Assembly: GCA_963920635.1 (NCBI GenBank)
Contig: OY987305.1
Span: forward strand, 4,379,153 to 4,443,152
DNA from: Pseudeuparius sepicola
Lineage: Eukaryota > Arthropoda > Insecta > Coleoptera > Anthribidae
DNA: 64,000 bases
Direction of reading: 5' to 3'
Below, piece after piece: positions 1 through 11,071 of the stretch (position 1 is the stretch's first letter; each line of letters starts with the position of its first letter). A program made the translations under genes and the position numbers. The notes below the pieces were generated by a model that saw only the letters and a list, made by a program, of their open reading frames with translations, had not been told where the DNA came from and searched no databases.

Positions 1-657
1 GGCGGACCGAGTCGGGCAAAATTTCATTTCACCTCCATATCTCTGTTTGGACCAGGTGACATAACCTCAAAATCTGAAGAGGTGATATGATCTATAAACC
101 AATATTATTTACCGAGATCTATACTGCTGGCGAAGTTTATGTCGCCAAACTTATCGCTTGTGCCAACTGATTTTGTCGGATCTAGTTATTAATTATTTAA
201 TATTAAGTTACTGCTACTATACAAAGCAATAATTTAAAAGCTTTTAAGTGCCCTGGAGCATACCATTATAAGGAATTCAGGATTTATCAAACGTATGCTA
301 ATTTAGAGGTCTTTGAATATTGTTTAAGCCATTCTTGGACACTTTTTCGGGAACCCTCGGTAGAACCATGTGAGAGCTAATGCACTTATTGTTTATTCAG
401 TTACGAGATAAATATATATGGTCACAATACTTACCACACAATAAAAATATGATATTTTTGCAATAAAACCAAGAAAATTTGCCGATTTTCTCAATATAAA
501 CCCGTGTAAACAAAGGCAAATCGTATTAAAGTTTGGTTGCCTTCCAGCAGAATGACAACTGTCAAGTGACGTCGCACTATTAATTATTGGTCTGTTAGTA
601 GCTGAAGTCCAAAATCTATGAATTGAATTGAGGTTAGGTTAGGAGGAAATCCGTAAC
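1..657. promoter_or_regulatory. Noncoding DNA with promoter-like motifs upstream of a candidate first exon
   Basis: No ORF of note. Just upstream of the ATG at 658 there is a TGACAACTGTCA near-palindrome (553-564) and a CRE-like TGACGTC (567-573), followed by two TTAGG units near 633-642. Such motifs are often seen close to insect housekeeping transcription starts, but this is inference. The 16-mer CACCTCCATATCTCTG at 30-45 recurs at 5000-5015 and 23312-23327, so the left part belongs to a dispersed repeat. Confidence 0.3.
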
Positions 658-690
658 ATGTCAAATGCTCTTGTAATTCTTGAAGATCCG
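658..690 (+). CDS. Candidate first coding exon of an unidentified plus-strand gene
   Basis: The exon is an ATG followed by ten codons (MSNALVILEDP) and runs in phase 0 into a consensus 5-prime splice site, CCG|GTAAGTAAG, at 691. The start sits about 90 bp downstream of a TGACAACTGTCA / TGACGTC promoter-like cluster. I do not recognise the protein and could not identify a second exon; the next kilobase holds only a decayed transposon. It could be a chance short ORF beside a GTAAGT. The good donor, upstream context and clean phase argue for a real exon. Confidence 0.35.
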
Positions 691-1042
691 GTAAGTAAGT
701 AGTAGGAAACCGCAACTACAATATTTTTAACGGCACCAGGAACTTTTGCATTCACACAATAGTTATAAAAAGCAAAATTCCAAAATTATGAGAATTTCAT
801 TATATTGTTATTATTATTGTTCGTGCGAATAAGTCATTTAACGGGGATTATTTCAATTCATTATTGTAATATTTATCTAGTATGCTTTATGTTTTCTCGC
901 TTTTACGGTTTGCGTTATAAAAAAATCGCAATTACTTATTTCGATCCTATCTTGTTTCGTCGCTGTTTTTTCGTGGGAAAACATTCGCGGTTCTTTGTAA
1001 AATAAAGTGCAACACTTGTAATTGGGACATGTGCATTTTGTG
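691..1042. other. AT-rich, no gene seen
   Basis: Intron-like AT-rich sequence after the candidate donor at 691. Short ORFs on both strands have no recognisable domains and look like chance. Confidence 0.4.
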
Positions 1043-2736
1043 GGTATAGTGTGTACGGATTTATACCGTTGACCTTTCTGAAATAAATCAACTACCTGAT
1101 AATGCCGCATTGTATATAGGTATAATATATTACTGGGCTGCAGGGTCGGCTTAAACATTTTTGAGATATTATTTATTTATTTTTATTTAGACATTCTAAA
1201 CTAAATGAAAATACAAAACAATTAAATAATAATATTTTATTAAATATATTAAATTATACAGGTACGATATAGAATTTAATAAAATACATACTTAAATTTA
1301 CACATTTAGATTAAAACACAGCACAATGTAGTAGTTTTACAAATTGACTTGTCGGTATGAAGACATAATTAAATTTGGAAACCCAATTGTTCCTTACTCC
1401 ATTAGTTCTGTGTCACTATTATCCTCATCTAAACCTAAACTTATTATCAGTGGTTGAACATTTGTACTCATACACATATAAGAATTTTCCACCTTAATTA
1501 CATGTTGTATACAGTTTTTCCAAATGTCCGCAGAGATGTTACTTACTACGTTTTTTATTAATTCTACTACAGATATATTTAATGTGGGAGAAATATTATT
1601 TCTTCTAATATTTGATTTTATTTCATGAAATGTTGAATCTCCGCTTTAGTACTGCTACAATTGGGGAATGTTTTTAGTTGCCTGCTATGATAACGCGCAT
1701 TGTCCATTACAATAGCGCTATTTTTGGTATATTTTTCAAAAGGCGATGTTCAAACCAATCTTCAAACAGTTTTGCGTCAGTGTCTTGGTGGTAATCTAAG
1801 GAAGAGACTGCTATGTTTTTAGCTGAAAGCAAAAGACAGTTCGGAACAAACCCATTTTCTGAACCTGCATGAATTATCGTAATTCTTTTGCCTTTATTTG
1901 AAATGGCCCTGATTTGACAGTTTTGTGAAAAATCAACCCATCCTTTTTTTGCAGTGTCATGGGTATCAAACCATGTTTCGTCAATGTAGATAATTTGGCG
2001 ATTTTCTGCTCTATACATATTGTGTATTAGCTGTTAGATATTGATGACGCCATTCTCGTAAACGTTGAGATTCCATTAAAGTTTGTCTTTTATTAATTGT
2101 GCGATATTCAAATCCCATTTTGAGCAGCATTTTTCTAAGGGTCGTAATACCACAAGAAATGTTTGTTTCGTCGTTGATCAGCCTCTTCTTTAGGGAAACC
2201 AAGGTGGGTACAGATCGTTCTTCATACATTTGGTAAATATTTCTTCTTAATAAATCCACATCATACTCGTCAATACTTCTTACTGTGCCGGAGTCACTGC
2301 GCTTTTTTTGGGAATAATAGGTTTTAATACTATGTCCCTTACCGAAGTTAGAGGAGTATTTGTTAAGGCAGACGTCCCCGCTAAAGCAGCTCTGGAATTA
2401 AGGCTTCTTGCCAGCAACGATTGATACACATTTTTAATTATTTGCTTTGCATCAAGAAATAAATGCTTTCTTCTGAACATGACACCAGATGACCCACTAT
2501 CAGCACAATGCACAAGCACCAGAACGCCACACTATAACACTAAGACAAGACTAATACAACGCTGATACAATTAGCTATATTTATAAACATTAAAAAATAC
2601 CTCCTTAAAATTATTGTATTTATATTATGAATTACTTCGACCCTGTACGAAATTCGAGGCATTTTATGGTCAAATTGATAATGACCGTTTTATGGTAGGC
2701 AAAAGATCAACGGTATAAATGCGTACGTACTATACC
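1043..2736 (-). mobile_element. Decayed DDE DNA transposon with terminal inverted repeats
   Basis: The ends are inverted repeats of about 35 bp. The left arm is 1043-1077 (GGTATAGTGTGTACGG...) and the right arm is 2701-2736 (complement of GGTATAGTACGTACGC...); both continue into ATTTATACCGTTGA. Weaker similarity extends outward, so the true tips may lie a few tens of bases further out. Between them is one minus-strand transposase relic of the IS630/Tc1-mariner type. The element is inactive because its ORF is broken several times. Confidence 0.8.
1394..2519 (-). pseudogene. Broken DDE transposase (IS630/Tc1-mariner superfamily, DDE_3-like)
   Basis: Read on the minus strand, four blocks together form one transposase. 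The first is an N-terminal region (2519-2283) beginning MLVHCADSG. Next is a helix-turn-helix-like segment with SVPTLVSLKKRL (2259-2014). Then comes the first catalytic block IIYIDETWFDTHDT with ISNKGKRITIIHAGSENGF (2018-1710). Last is the second catalytic block IVMDNARYHSRQLKTF near 1720-1670, running to an acidic tail and stop at 1394-1396. Frameshifts separate the first, second, third and fourth blocks, and an in-frame stop follows EIQHFMK. The family cuts and pastes its own element with two Asp and a third acidic residue. It is dead here. Confidence 0.85.
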
Positions 2737-3300
2737 TACTTCTTCCTTGGGTGTTGTAAAGTGGGCAACACCTAAAAAAATATCGAGATGACGCTTATAG
2801 CGTGCATATTCTAATAAATAATAAAATGCCTTTATTTATCATGGCGGTGCATTCTTGTCAAAAGAAAATGTCATCTGCACCGTAATGATTGCACACAAAA
2901 TTAATGATCTCTGAAATAAATTAAGACGGTTTTTTGCTGTTCAAATTTTTTCAAAGCTGTAATTATAGTCGAGAAATGAAAAAGCCGCTGATCGGTGAAG
3001 ACTTAACCGCTGTAACGAGTCAAAGACAGCGGTCCGCAAAAACGCCAATATAAATTTTAATAATACCTCAAGCCCACGAAAAAACGCTGTTATTCTCAAC
3101 GCGAACGAGATGCCGGCTTTTTCAGCAGAACGAGCTATTTTATGTCATCATCGCAAACATTAGAAAAAAGTTTAAAGGTTGTTCCGCTACAAGACAAAAT
3201 GCCTATCCGTTGAATGGGGTTGCTCGCCATAATAGACACCTGAACCAAACTGATTAAGAAGACTTTTTCAAGTTGCCAGGAAAATTCATCTGCATTCACA
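2737..3300. other. Unique-looking noncoding stretch
   Basis: Balanced composition, no ORF and no repeat structure that I can support. It could be regulatory, but there is no direct evidence. Confidence 0.3.
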
Positions 3301-3312
3301 TTAAACTTGAGT

Positions 3313-3533
3313 TGACAAAAAATACATCATAGGCCATCTTCTGGCGACGGTCATTTTGAAAGTATTACAATATTGAGTACTGCATATTGTATTGTCACCA
3401 GAACTAAAGGCGTACGCAAAATTTCAGCTCAATCGGATGTCAGGAAGTGATTCTAAATTCAGCTTCCAAGATTCGACCCACACACATACATACATACATA
3501 CATACTATCAGGGCAAGTTAAATAAAAGCTTGT
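3313..3533. repeat. Single unit plus end of the 120-bp satellite-type (DINE-like) element
   Basis: Matches the last unit and tail of the array at 8880-9187: the GCCATCTTCTGGCGACGGTC block, the TATTGTATTGTCACC block, and an ACAT microsatellite (3484-3503). It ends with the shared terminus TTAAATAAAAGCTTGT (518-533 of this kilobase, i.e. 3518-3533). An array of units, a microsatellite and a short inverted terminal motif resembles DINE-1/Helentron non-autonomous elements; this is inference. Confidence 0.6.
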
Positions 3534-4050
3534 AAAAATTAAATGCGTCTGTTTGGGCCAGAAAGAAAGTTTAGACAATACAAATGCCTGTGATCAAGGA
3601 TACCCTAATTTTTGATAAGTGACGGCTGTTGACCTTTCGGTTATTTATACGCATAATGTAAGGCTTTGACAGAGCTATTTCTCTACAAGTATCGCTTTGC
3701 GTTAAATGGATTCATTTCAGCAACATTTTAGCATGGCTCATCTCTGGCTTTGCCACGGTAATGGTATATGCAATTTACTCTTGATTGGAAACAGTGTAGG
3801 CACATTCTGCATATTATTCTACATTATACTCTTCGCAAAATGGACATTCTTCTTGTTTTTCACTTTAGTTCAACTCGGCCATAGCAGAAGTCACGTTACA
3901 AATGCTTTTTTGTTCGTAGTTTATTTTATAAAGTTTTGTTGTTTTTTTATTTGTTTTGTCTTGAGAGTAATCACATCGCTCTAACCAATGACGCGCGTAT
4001 GGGTATGTGGTTCTGGCGCCAAATCCAAAATTTCGAAAATAAAAAAAATC
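3534..4050. other. No gene seen; partial tRNA-like fragment near 3975-3998
   Basis: An ORF at 3706-3984 gives a hydrophobic Phe/Leu/Ile-rich peptide typical of random AT-rich DNA. Near 3975-3998 the minus strand reads TTGGTTAGAGCG, an A-box-like fragment repeated from the tRNA relic just to the right. Confidence 0.3.
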
Positions 4051-4117
4051 GCCTGGGTTCGAACATGCGATCATCGATTTACAAGGTCGACGCTCTAACC
4101 AATTGAGCCATCAACGC
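4051..4117 (-). tRNA. tRNA-Thr(UGU)-like pseudogene or SINE head
   Basis: On the minus strand the sequence starts GCGTTGATGGCTCAATTGG, an A box of the TRGCNNAGYNGG type. It has a D arm (GGCTC...GAGC), an anticodon loop CTTGTAA (anticodon TGT, Thr) and a B box GTTCGAACCC. Only part of the cloverleaf folds: the T stem has three mismatches and the 3-prime acceptor strand does not pair with GCGTTGA. A T8 run follows at once (A8 at 4041-4048 on plus), a plausible pol III terminator. It is best read as a tRNA-derived relic rather than a working tRNA. Confidence 0.65.
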
Positions 4118-4179
4118 ATTTGAAACATTACCTTAAAATGGTGTAAACTAGAATCTCGGTGACGTCACAATCGTAGTCA

Positions 4180-4425
4180 AATACAGGGTGTCTCAAAAGT
4201 AACTGACATGTCAAAAATGTATACAGAGTGAATCGAAAACTTGTTAAATATAAAAAGGACCTAGCGCCATATGTATACGGTGGACAACAAAATTCATAGC
4301 GTGTGACAAAACATAGGAAAGACCTTAATAATTTCATCGCTTTAAGTCATAGATTTTTTCTCAAATAGCATAGGGTGGACAACAAAAAATTCATATACAG
4401 GGTTTGACAAAAATCCAAAGCCAAA
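4180..4425. mobile_element. Fragments of TACAGGGTG-type transposon ends
   Basis: ACAGGGTGTCTC (near 4183), TATACAGAGTG (near 4220) and ATACAGGGTTTGAC (near 4395) are end-like motifs. A repeated GGTGGACAACAAAA...TTCAT segment (near 4280 and 4375) suggests internal duplication. No coding content. Confidence 0.45.
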
Positions 4426-4679
4426 AAGGCCTAATTTTGGGTATCGTGAACTAAACCACTAAAACACAAAAAGTTAGGTTAGAATGCAACGACGTCGTTT
4501 TTAGGAAAATGGACTCGTCCAAAGCTATGGACTTCCCCGGACTTCTCTGTGACTGATTGATTGATTTCACCCAACTTCCCTGGATTTCGCGAAACTTCCT
4601 CGAACTTCCTTGAACTTCCTTTGGAATTCCTTGCAAGTGTACAGAACTTTCCTCTCTGAACCGCCCCTCGTATAATACC

Positions 4680-4960
4680 TTTAAATCTGAAGTCCTTTCT
4701 GTGCTTTTCTTAATGAAAATTTTCTATTATTTCTACAGTCCTTCGCCGCACAACATGCCATAACTAATAAACTATATCATCTACTATCGCTTAATATTAC
4801 TAATCACTAATAAACTAATACTATCACTTAAAAAAACACTCAAGTCTTTCAAATATTACACAAAAATGCCATAACCAACCACTCCAACCAGCCGTAAACA
4901 AGGAGAACGAGAGGAATATTTTGACGTTAGTACTCGAAAATGGCGAACCCATAGTGTCAG
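4680..4960 (-). repeat. Dispersed repeat, inverted copy of 22597-22860
   Basis: The minus strand shares long near-identical blocks with 22597-22860: the CGCCATTTTCGAGTA block, CCTCTCGTT, the TTGTTTACG...TGGTTGGAGTGGTTGG block, and the TAATATTAAGTGATAGTA block. Order is preserved and orientation inverted. It is continuous at its right with the CACCTCCATATCTCTG motif at 5000-5015. No ORF spans both copies, so it is an unclassified mobile repeat or a processed-transcript copy. Confidence 0.6.
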
Positions 4961-5159
4961 ACAAAATTAGGCAGTGCACTCGTCTAAGCGCCTTCTCCTC
5001 ACCTCCATATCTCTGGTTGAGAATAATAACACAAACAGTATACAAATCAGCCGAGTGACGCTCAAATCTGCCTCCTTTATTGTTTATCTGAGATGTAACC
5101 TCACTTGGGTTGCGTTCAGAAATTCTGGCGCCGATTCGTTTTACAGAATAAACTTCAAT

Positions 5160-5593
5160 TTTCCCAATCAAGATTGAAAGTTCGAATCGCGAAAGGTGAA
5201 AAAACTTTTCCGGCGCGCTGCTAGTGATTTATACCCCATTGAAGCCGGAGTTGTCTATAATAGGTCTTATATTACCTAGATAAGATGGATTATCGGCTGT
5301 TCGCCGTCCGCATGCGGCCATTTTCAATAAAATTAACTGATACCATCGAGATGTGGCGACCAGTAATTTAAATGCGATTGTTCTGTATGCCAGCTTTTTT
5401 CGCGCTGCCCGTAACGTGTTCATTTGCGTATTTTCTGCCGGCGAGATGCAGTCAAGATAATTATTAAGGGGATTTGCTGGTATAAACGTCGCCGGCCTTC
5501 ATGCCACGGCAAAAATGCTAATCTGGAATAATAAATGCCAACATGCCGCTGCGTCGCATTGTGCACGGGAATTCAAAAAGGAATCTGCTACGA
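5160..5593. other. Noncoding, no repeat recognised
   Basis: GC-moderate sequence with no domain-bearing ORF. GGGTTGCGTTCAGAAATT just to the left (near 5108) recurs near 15543 and, diverged, near 18667. Confidence 0.25.
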
Positions 5594-8351
5594 AAAAATA
5601 AAATTAATAGTAAAAAAATATTTTTAAAAACAAGCTTTTATTTAAATGCTCTGAAGAGAAGAAAATAAACTTTATAATAAATCAAACCAAGGCAAACCCA
5701 TAATAATTGTGTTACATTATACAACTGTATATGATATAAAAGCTTGTCGCGAGAATATACAGGGTGATTTATTCATAACTACATTAATTTTAACAGTGGG
5801 TAGGGAAAAATGCTATGAATGCGAAATCGCAATTAAAAAAGTTCCAACTTTTTTTTAAAGCCGGAATTATTTTTTTTCTAAACCGCATTTTTACCTATTT
5901 GGCCCTCTATTTACGGCTGCCACTGGATTGCTTTCAGGGCGCATGAGGCATCGGACGACGCTTGCCGTTGCGCGCGTCAACATTGTTGCCAGATGTACGC
6001 AACTTTCGTAAATTTAAAGGAATGTTTTCAGTACATAATTATTTGTATTGTAGGCGAATGTTCCGCCAAATGCTTGCGGAAATTATGGACAAATGTTAAC
6101 GCTTACCTCTTGTAACGGTTACTTTTGCCCTGAGACACCTTAAGGCGAGCCTTAAGGGATAAATGCCAACGAGAAAAATAAATGAAACGACTGCTTACGT
6201 GACCTTTTGATTTTTGGATGCTTTATTAAGTAGGTACCTATTCAACTAGGGGGCTTACATGATTTCGTGGACCTCGACACCACTGAAGACGATTTTTTCT
6301 CGATAAAACGAACTTCACTCACTTTCGCTTGGGGCACTAATATTTCCGCTCACTAGTTCACTGATAATCCTTTTTACTACACCAAGACGCTTCTAGAGTA
6401 AGTAGTTGTGTTCTGTGATTGTTCTGCTTCCTCTGAAATAAGAACGTCAAAATTAGCCAACATCTCTGGGATACAGTTGCTTAAAATTACCTTACTTTCC
6501 GCTTAAGTTGGTTACCATCACCAACGATACACTTCTCATTCCTTTATTTCTCGTTATGTTTGCTTTTCATTGTTACTAGGGATCCATATTTGCAATAGAA
6601 TCGTTTCCGTGGGGGTGGTCCTCCTCTGTGACATTGGTTCAGTCGTAAGTACTTGAATCTTTCTAATTTCCACCTTTCGATCTTTACAGCTTTTTCTAGT
6701 TTATTTTCCTGCCGTTAGGTATGTTACCGGGTATAGCCTGATGTGTAACCTACCGAGTCTTAGTATTATTTCTGGGCGAGTTAGGGATGATGGGTTGTTA
6801 AAAGTCCTTAGCTTTCTTGACTTCTGTTTGTCACAACCCTTGTCGTGCAGTCGTTAGTAGGAGTAGGAGGATGTGTGTAGCCCGAACTCCGTAAAAGGAG
6901 CTTGGCGATTGCCCGTGGCCGAGAATTTCCGGCACGCGGCGCGTTGGTGTTTGCGGCATTGATCCTTGCCAAGTTTCTGCAGAGTGCACTGTGAATTTCC
7001 TTTCGTTTCTCGCACTCCGCCTCACTAATCGCACATGTGATGTTATTGTTTCCCGTATTTCACAGTGCACATTCTCCGTATTTTGGTTTGGATATTTTTA
7101 AAGGTTATGCCCATGTCGCATTCATTGACACTACTTCGTTCGTAGAAAGCATTCCCGTAATGAAACGTCGTTGTGGTTTCGTACTTAGTTTCGCTACCTG
7201 CCGATAGGTGGCGCGCTTCTAAATAGTTCCGCGGTAGCTTGACTGACATTCTACAGGCATTCTCCATGAAGGATCATTATTATGTCTATCATTTCCGCAT
7301 TTGTCTAGAGAACCGTTTTGGTAAAAAAGCAAAAATGTTGCACAAAGAATACCGAATATACCTACAGAATGTAGGCAACTCTGGTTTCTGTAGTACGTGC
7401 TGCCATCTATTAGAAAGGTTCGCTAGTTACCGTGTCATAAAGCGCGCTGTAGACTTTCGGTTTTGAACACACAGAGGGTGACTGAGAGCTCAACCACAGA
7501 TTCAGCGACGTTAATACCAACGAGATGGCGCCACATACAATAGAAACCGGCAGCAGATCCTTGACAATGACAAGTTTGACGTAATAAATAATAGTTGTGG
7601 AATGCGGATGGGACGCCTGCGTTCTTTTTAATAAAACTTTTGTCTTAAATCTCAAAATCTAGCGAATTTCGGAGACAGTTTCAGTCTTTTGAGGTTTCAG
7701 TATTTTCCACCCTCTGTAGACACTGAGTGCGTTTTGTGCGTGTGATTGTAAAGGCCTTTTGTATTGTTATAGCGGGTGCTGTGAAAAGTGTAGTGATAAG
7801 GGTCTCTCGAGTTAGATGCTGAACACGCCAAGTCCAAGGTGTGCTAACACCCTGTTATTGGCATATCAACTAGGTAAATAATTCATAAACTGAATATTTT
7901 TTCGTAATTAAATTATCAATAAATAATGGCAACGTCGCGGCCGGTGCCATGTGCTGCAGCATAACGTCGTAGCCACATGCGTTCAGGTGCGCCTCGTTAC
8001 GCGGGATTTGGGATAAATTGCCCCATTATTTAAACATGCAGTAAAAAATTTTTTTTGCGTTTTCGGTATATATGTACCTCCCTGATGACGTGGTTAAAAT
8101 TAATGTATTTATGAATAAATCACCCTGTATATATCTTGAAAGTAATTTTAAGTAGAAAATGTATTTTTCTATAAAAGAAATTTACACACGAAAATCTAGC
8201 GATAAGCTTTTATATCATATACAGTTGTATAATGTAACAAAATTATGGGTTTGCCTTGGTTTGATTTATTATAAAGTTTATTTTCTTCTCTTCAGAGCAT
8301 TTAAATAAAAGCTTGTTTTTAAAAATATTTTTTTACTATTAATTTTATTTT
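5594..8351. mobile_element. Composite inverted-repeat element, DINE-like arms around a TA-type element
   Basis: The outer arms are 5594-5757 and about 8129-8351. They are inverted copies carrying ACAAGCTTTTATTTAA (5630-5645) and its complement (8301-8316), plus a shared GGTTTG / CAAACC block and AAAAGCTTGTCGCGAGAA. Inside begins a second element, TACAGGGTGATTTATTC (near 5758), mirrored by GAATAAATCACCCTGTA ending near 8128. The inner 2.3 kb has normal GC content. It has no convincing ORF: two short minus ORFs (6831-7070, 7043-7267) show no known motif. The right outer arm carries about 70 extra bases beside the inner element. Confidence 0.7.
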
Positions 8352-8369
8352 CCACTTTTTAGTTCTACT

Positions 8370-9187
8370 CTTCAAGCCCTTTCATTTAATGCCCATAGTA
8401 AGGGAAGAGAAAATGTAATCCGCCGTGTTGGAGCGGCGGCCATATTGAATTTAGTGTGATGTCACTAACTTTATCGTTTTCTACTCTTCGAGCCCTTTCA
8501 TTTGATACCCATATTAAGGGGGTTGACAAAAAAATACATCATCGGCCATCTTAGAGGGGCGGCCATATTGAATTTAGTGTGATGTCACTAACTATATCGT
8601 TTTCTGCTCTTCATGCCCTTTCTATTGATACCCATATTAAGGGGGTTGACAAAAAAATACATTACCCGCCATCTTAGAGGGGCGGCCATATTGAATTTAG
8701 TGTGATGTCACTAACTCTATCGTTTTCTATTCTTCGAGCCCTTTCATTTGATACCCATATTAAGGGGGTTTACAAAAAATACATTATCCGCCATCTTGGA
8801 GCGGCGGCCATATTGAATTTAGTGTGATGTCATCAACTCTATCGTTTTCTATTCTTCAAACCCTTTTTTGATACCCATATTAAGAGGGTTGACAGAAAAT
8901 ACATCATCCGCCATCTTTTGGCGACGGTCATTTTGAATTTAGTGTGATGTCATCAACTCTATCGTTTTCTATTCTTCAAACCCTTTTTTGATACCCATAT
9001 TAAGAGGGTTGACAGAAAATACATCATCCGCCATCTTTTGGCGACGGTCATTTTGAAAGTATTACAATATTAAGTATTGCATATTGTATTGTCACCGGAA
9101 CTAAAGGTGTATGCAGGAAGTGGTTCTAATTCAGCTTGCAAGATTTGACCTAAACATACATACATTGCAAGTTAAATAAAAGCTTGT
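8370..9187. repeat. Minisatellite array, 120-123 bp units, with element-type 3-prime end
   Basis: About six units. The phrase ATCGTTTTCT recurs at 8473, 8596, 8719, 8841 and 8961 (spacing 123, 123, 122, 120). Each unit carries a GGCGGCCATATTGAATTTAG block, GTGTGATGTCA and GGGGGTTGACA. The last two units are nearly identical, so expansion is recent. After the array come the TATTGTATTGTCACC block, a short ACAT repeat and the terminus TTAAATAAAAGCTTGT (9172-9187). Together with the inverted terminus at 8301-8316 this resembles a Helentron/DINE-1 type element with central tandem repeats. Confidence 0.85.
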
Positions 9188-9224
9188 AGAAACAACGGAA
9201 AAGAGCCGTACTTCAATTCATTTT

Positions 9225-9410
9225 AGTAGATAGGCTATGGGAGTACGAGCGCAATTTCTCCATATATTTCTTCTGTCAAAACGTGACCGACCGCTGCGAC
9301 CCCCACGTTTCGTCAACGTTTTCGTGACGAAATGTCATGTTTTGGCCACGTTTTAACCTCATAAGAAATACATGGGGAAATTGCGCTCGTACTCCCATAG
9401 CCTATCTACT
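9225..9410. mobile_element. Palindromic MITE, 186 bp
   Basis: Terminal inverted repeats of about 48 bp: the left starts AGTAGATAGGCTATGGGAG and the right ends CTCCCATAGCCTATCTACT. Flanks carry CATTTT on both sides (or TCATTTTA / TCATTTTC), compatible with a 6-8 bp target duplication. The TIR has few mismatches, so the insertion is fairly young. No ORF. Confidence 0.85.
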
Positions 9411-10633
9411 CATTTTCATTACAAGCAAAGGCCGTCTTAAATATTTTTCACACTGGTGCGTATCAAACGCTTGAAGTGTGCAGGGACCTTAATATACAAA
9501 TCGATTCAGTTTTGACAGAAAACCATAAAATATTCCTATTTTGTGATATAACTTTTTATCCACATTATCTAGATACAGTATGTTTAAATTCTCAAAATTG
9601 TCAACGTTTTATTTTTTATTTTGACAGCCGTGAAAGATATTCAAACGAAATTTGGTACACAGCATGCATTGATCAAATGTCACAAAATGTAATAATACCA
9701 AGTTCCCCAAATAGCCAGTGCCGGAGATATGGGTATACACTACATCTCTTTTATGAAGAAAAATATTAATACGGCCATTTACAAAATTTTATTTCATGCA
9801 CTTGGATAACTTTTTTATTCTAGACAATAACTGTCTTTTAATTTTTTTTGTATCCGCCCCAGTTTTCCGGGAAAATTAATTTATCGTTTATTGCTTTTTT
9901 GAAATGAAAAAAATTAAATTATTTAATTTGTAAAAAATGTCATATTAATTCAACAACACAATAATGTCATTCCTGGCCAACTATTATTTTACTACCTATT
10001 TTTACAAGCTTTTATTTAACTTGCTCTGTCGGTGTGTATGTATCTACTGAAATCTTGCAACTGAATTTTAAATCACTTCCATCCAACCGATTGAGCTGAA
10101 ATGTTTCACACTCTTTTGGTTCTGGTGACGATACAATCTAGTATATCCAGTATTGTGATTTTTTCAAAATGGCCGCCACTTAACTTGGGTATCAAATGAA
10201 AGGGTTTGACGAGCACAAAATGATAAGGTAAGTGACGTCATACCTACTAAATCCAATATGACGGAAATTTCTTTACCACCCTTCTGACCTGGGAATCAAA
10301 TAGATACTAAAAAGCACAAAATAAAATAAACAATAAAAAAATACCTTTTTAAAATCAAGCTTTTATTTAATGTACTAAAACGAATAAAGTAAGTTTAGGT
10401 TTTCGTTAAGATAATTGAATGCCAAATTGCGACAAGGTTTTGTAAATCAAAAAGCTTGTCGCGCGAAATGATCATAAAAAAGTAGGTAGGTACCTTTTAA
10501 TTTTATTGCACAGTGATTGGTTGATATCCAAGTACCTACTTGCCAAAGTATATGTATTTTTAAAGTACAAAGTGGTTGGGATTCTGGGTCGTAAAAAAAA
10601 GGCAGCATAAAATTAAATCATCTCTTCACCAAC

Positions 10634-10661
10634 GTTTCGGCTGATATACAACCATCTTCAG
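10634..10661 (-). ncRNA. Hammerhead-like core, left arm
   Basis: On the minus strand: CTGAAGA, one base T, GGTT, loop, AGCC, GAAAC. The stem is 4 bp with one G-U pair. It fits the hammerhead pattern CUGANGA / stem II / GAAA apart from the extra base before stem II. It is the mirror of 11044-11071. Confidence 0.55.
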
Positions 10662-11043
10662 GGTTCTAAAATTTACAAGATACATAGTAAAACGAGAAAA
10701 TAAAAACATTATCAAAACAACAAAAGTTTGACAATTTAAAATATAAGTAATAAGTTCAATAAAAACACAAATAGACAAAAGACTTACCAAGATATTCTTT
10801 TACTTGTCACAATTAAACAATAATAATAGACAGGACTGAAGTAGATATTAAAGCTACTTCAGTCCTGTCTATTATTATTGTTTAATTGTGACAAGTAAAA
10901 GAATATCTTGGTAAGTCTTTTGTCTTTTGGCTATTTGTGTTTTTATTGAACTTATTACTTACATTTTAAATTGTCAAACTTTTGTTGTTTTGATAATGTT
11001 TTTATTTTCTCGTTTTACTATGTATCTTGTAAATTTTAGAACC

Positions 11044-11071
11044 CTGAAGATGGTTGTATATCAGCCGAAAC
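11044..11071 (+). ncRNA. Hammerhead-like core, right arm
   Basis: Plus-strand copy of the same motif: CTGAAGA at 11044-11050 and GAAAC at 11067-11071, followed by GTT so that AACGTT forms a palindrome. In minimal Penelope-type hammerheads a short self-complementary stem III is thought to let two copies dimerise. Confidence 0.55.

Noticed and set aside
629..645. TTAGG repeats as telomeric sequence
   Set aside because: Only two adjacent units; no array.
4051..4117. Functional tRNA-Thr gene
   Set aside because: T stem has three mismatches and the acceptor stem cannot form.
6831..7267. Transposase gene within the 5758-8128 element
   Set aside because: Short overlapping minus ORFs have no DDE, zinc-finger or helix-turn-helix signature.
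8370..9057. Regularly spaced repeats resembling a CRISPR array
   Set aside because: Eukaryotic context, contiguous 120-bp units without repeat/spacer alternation, and element-type ends.
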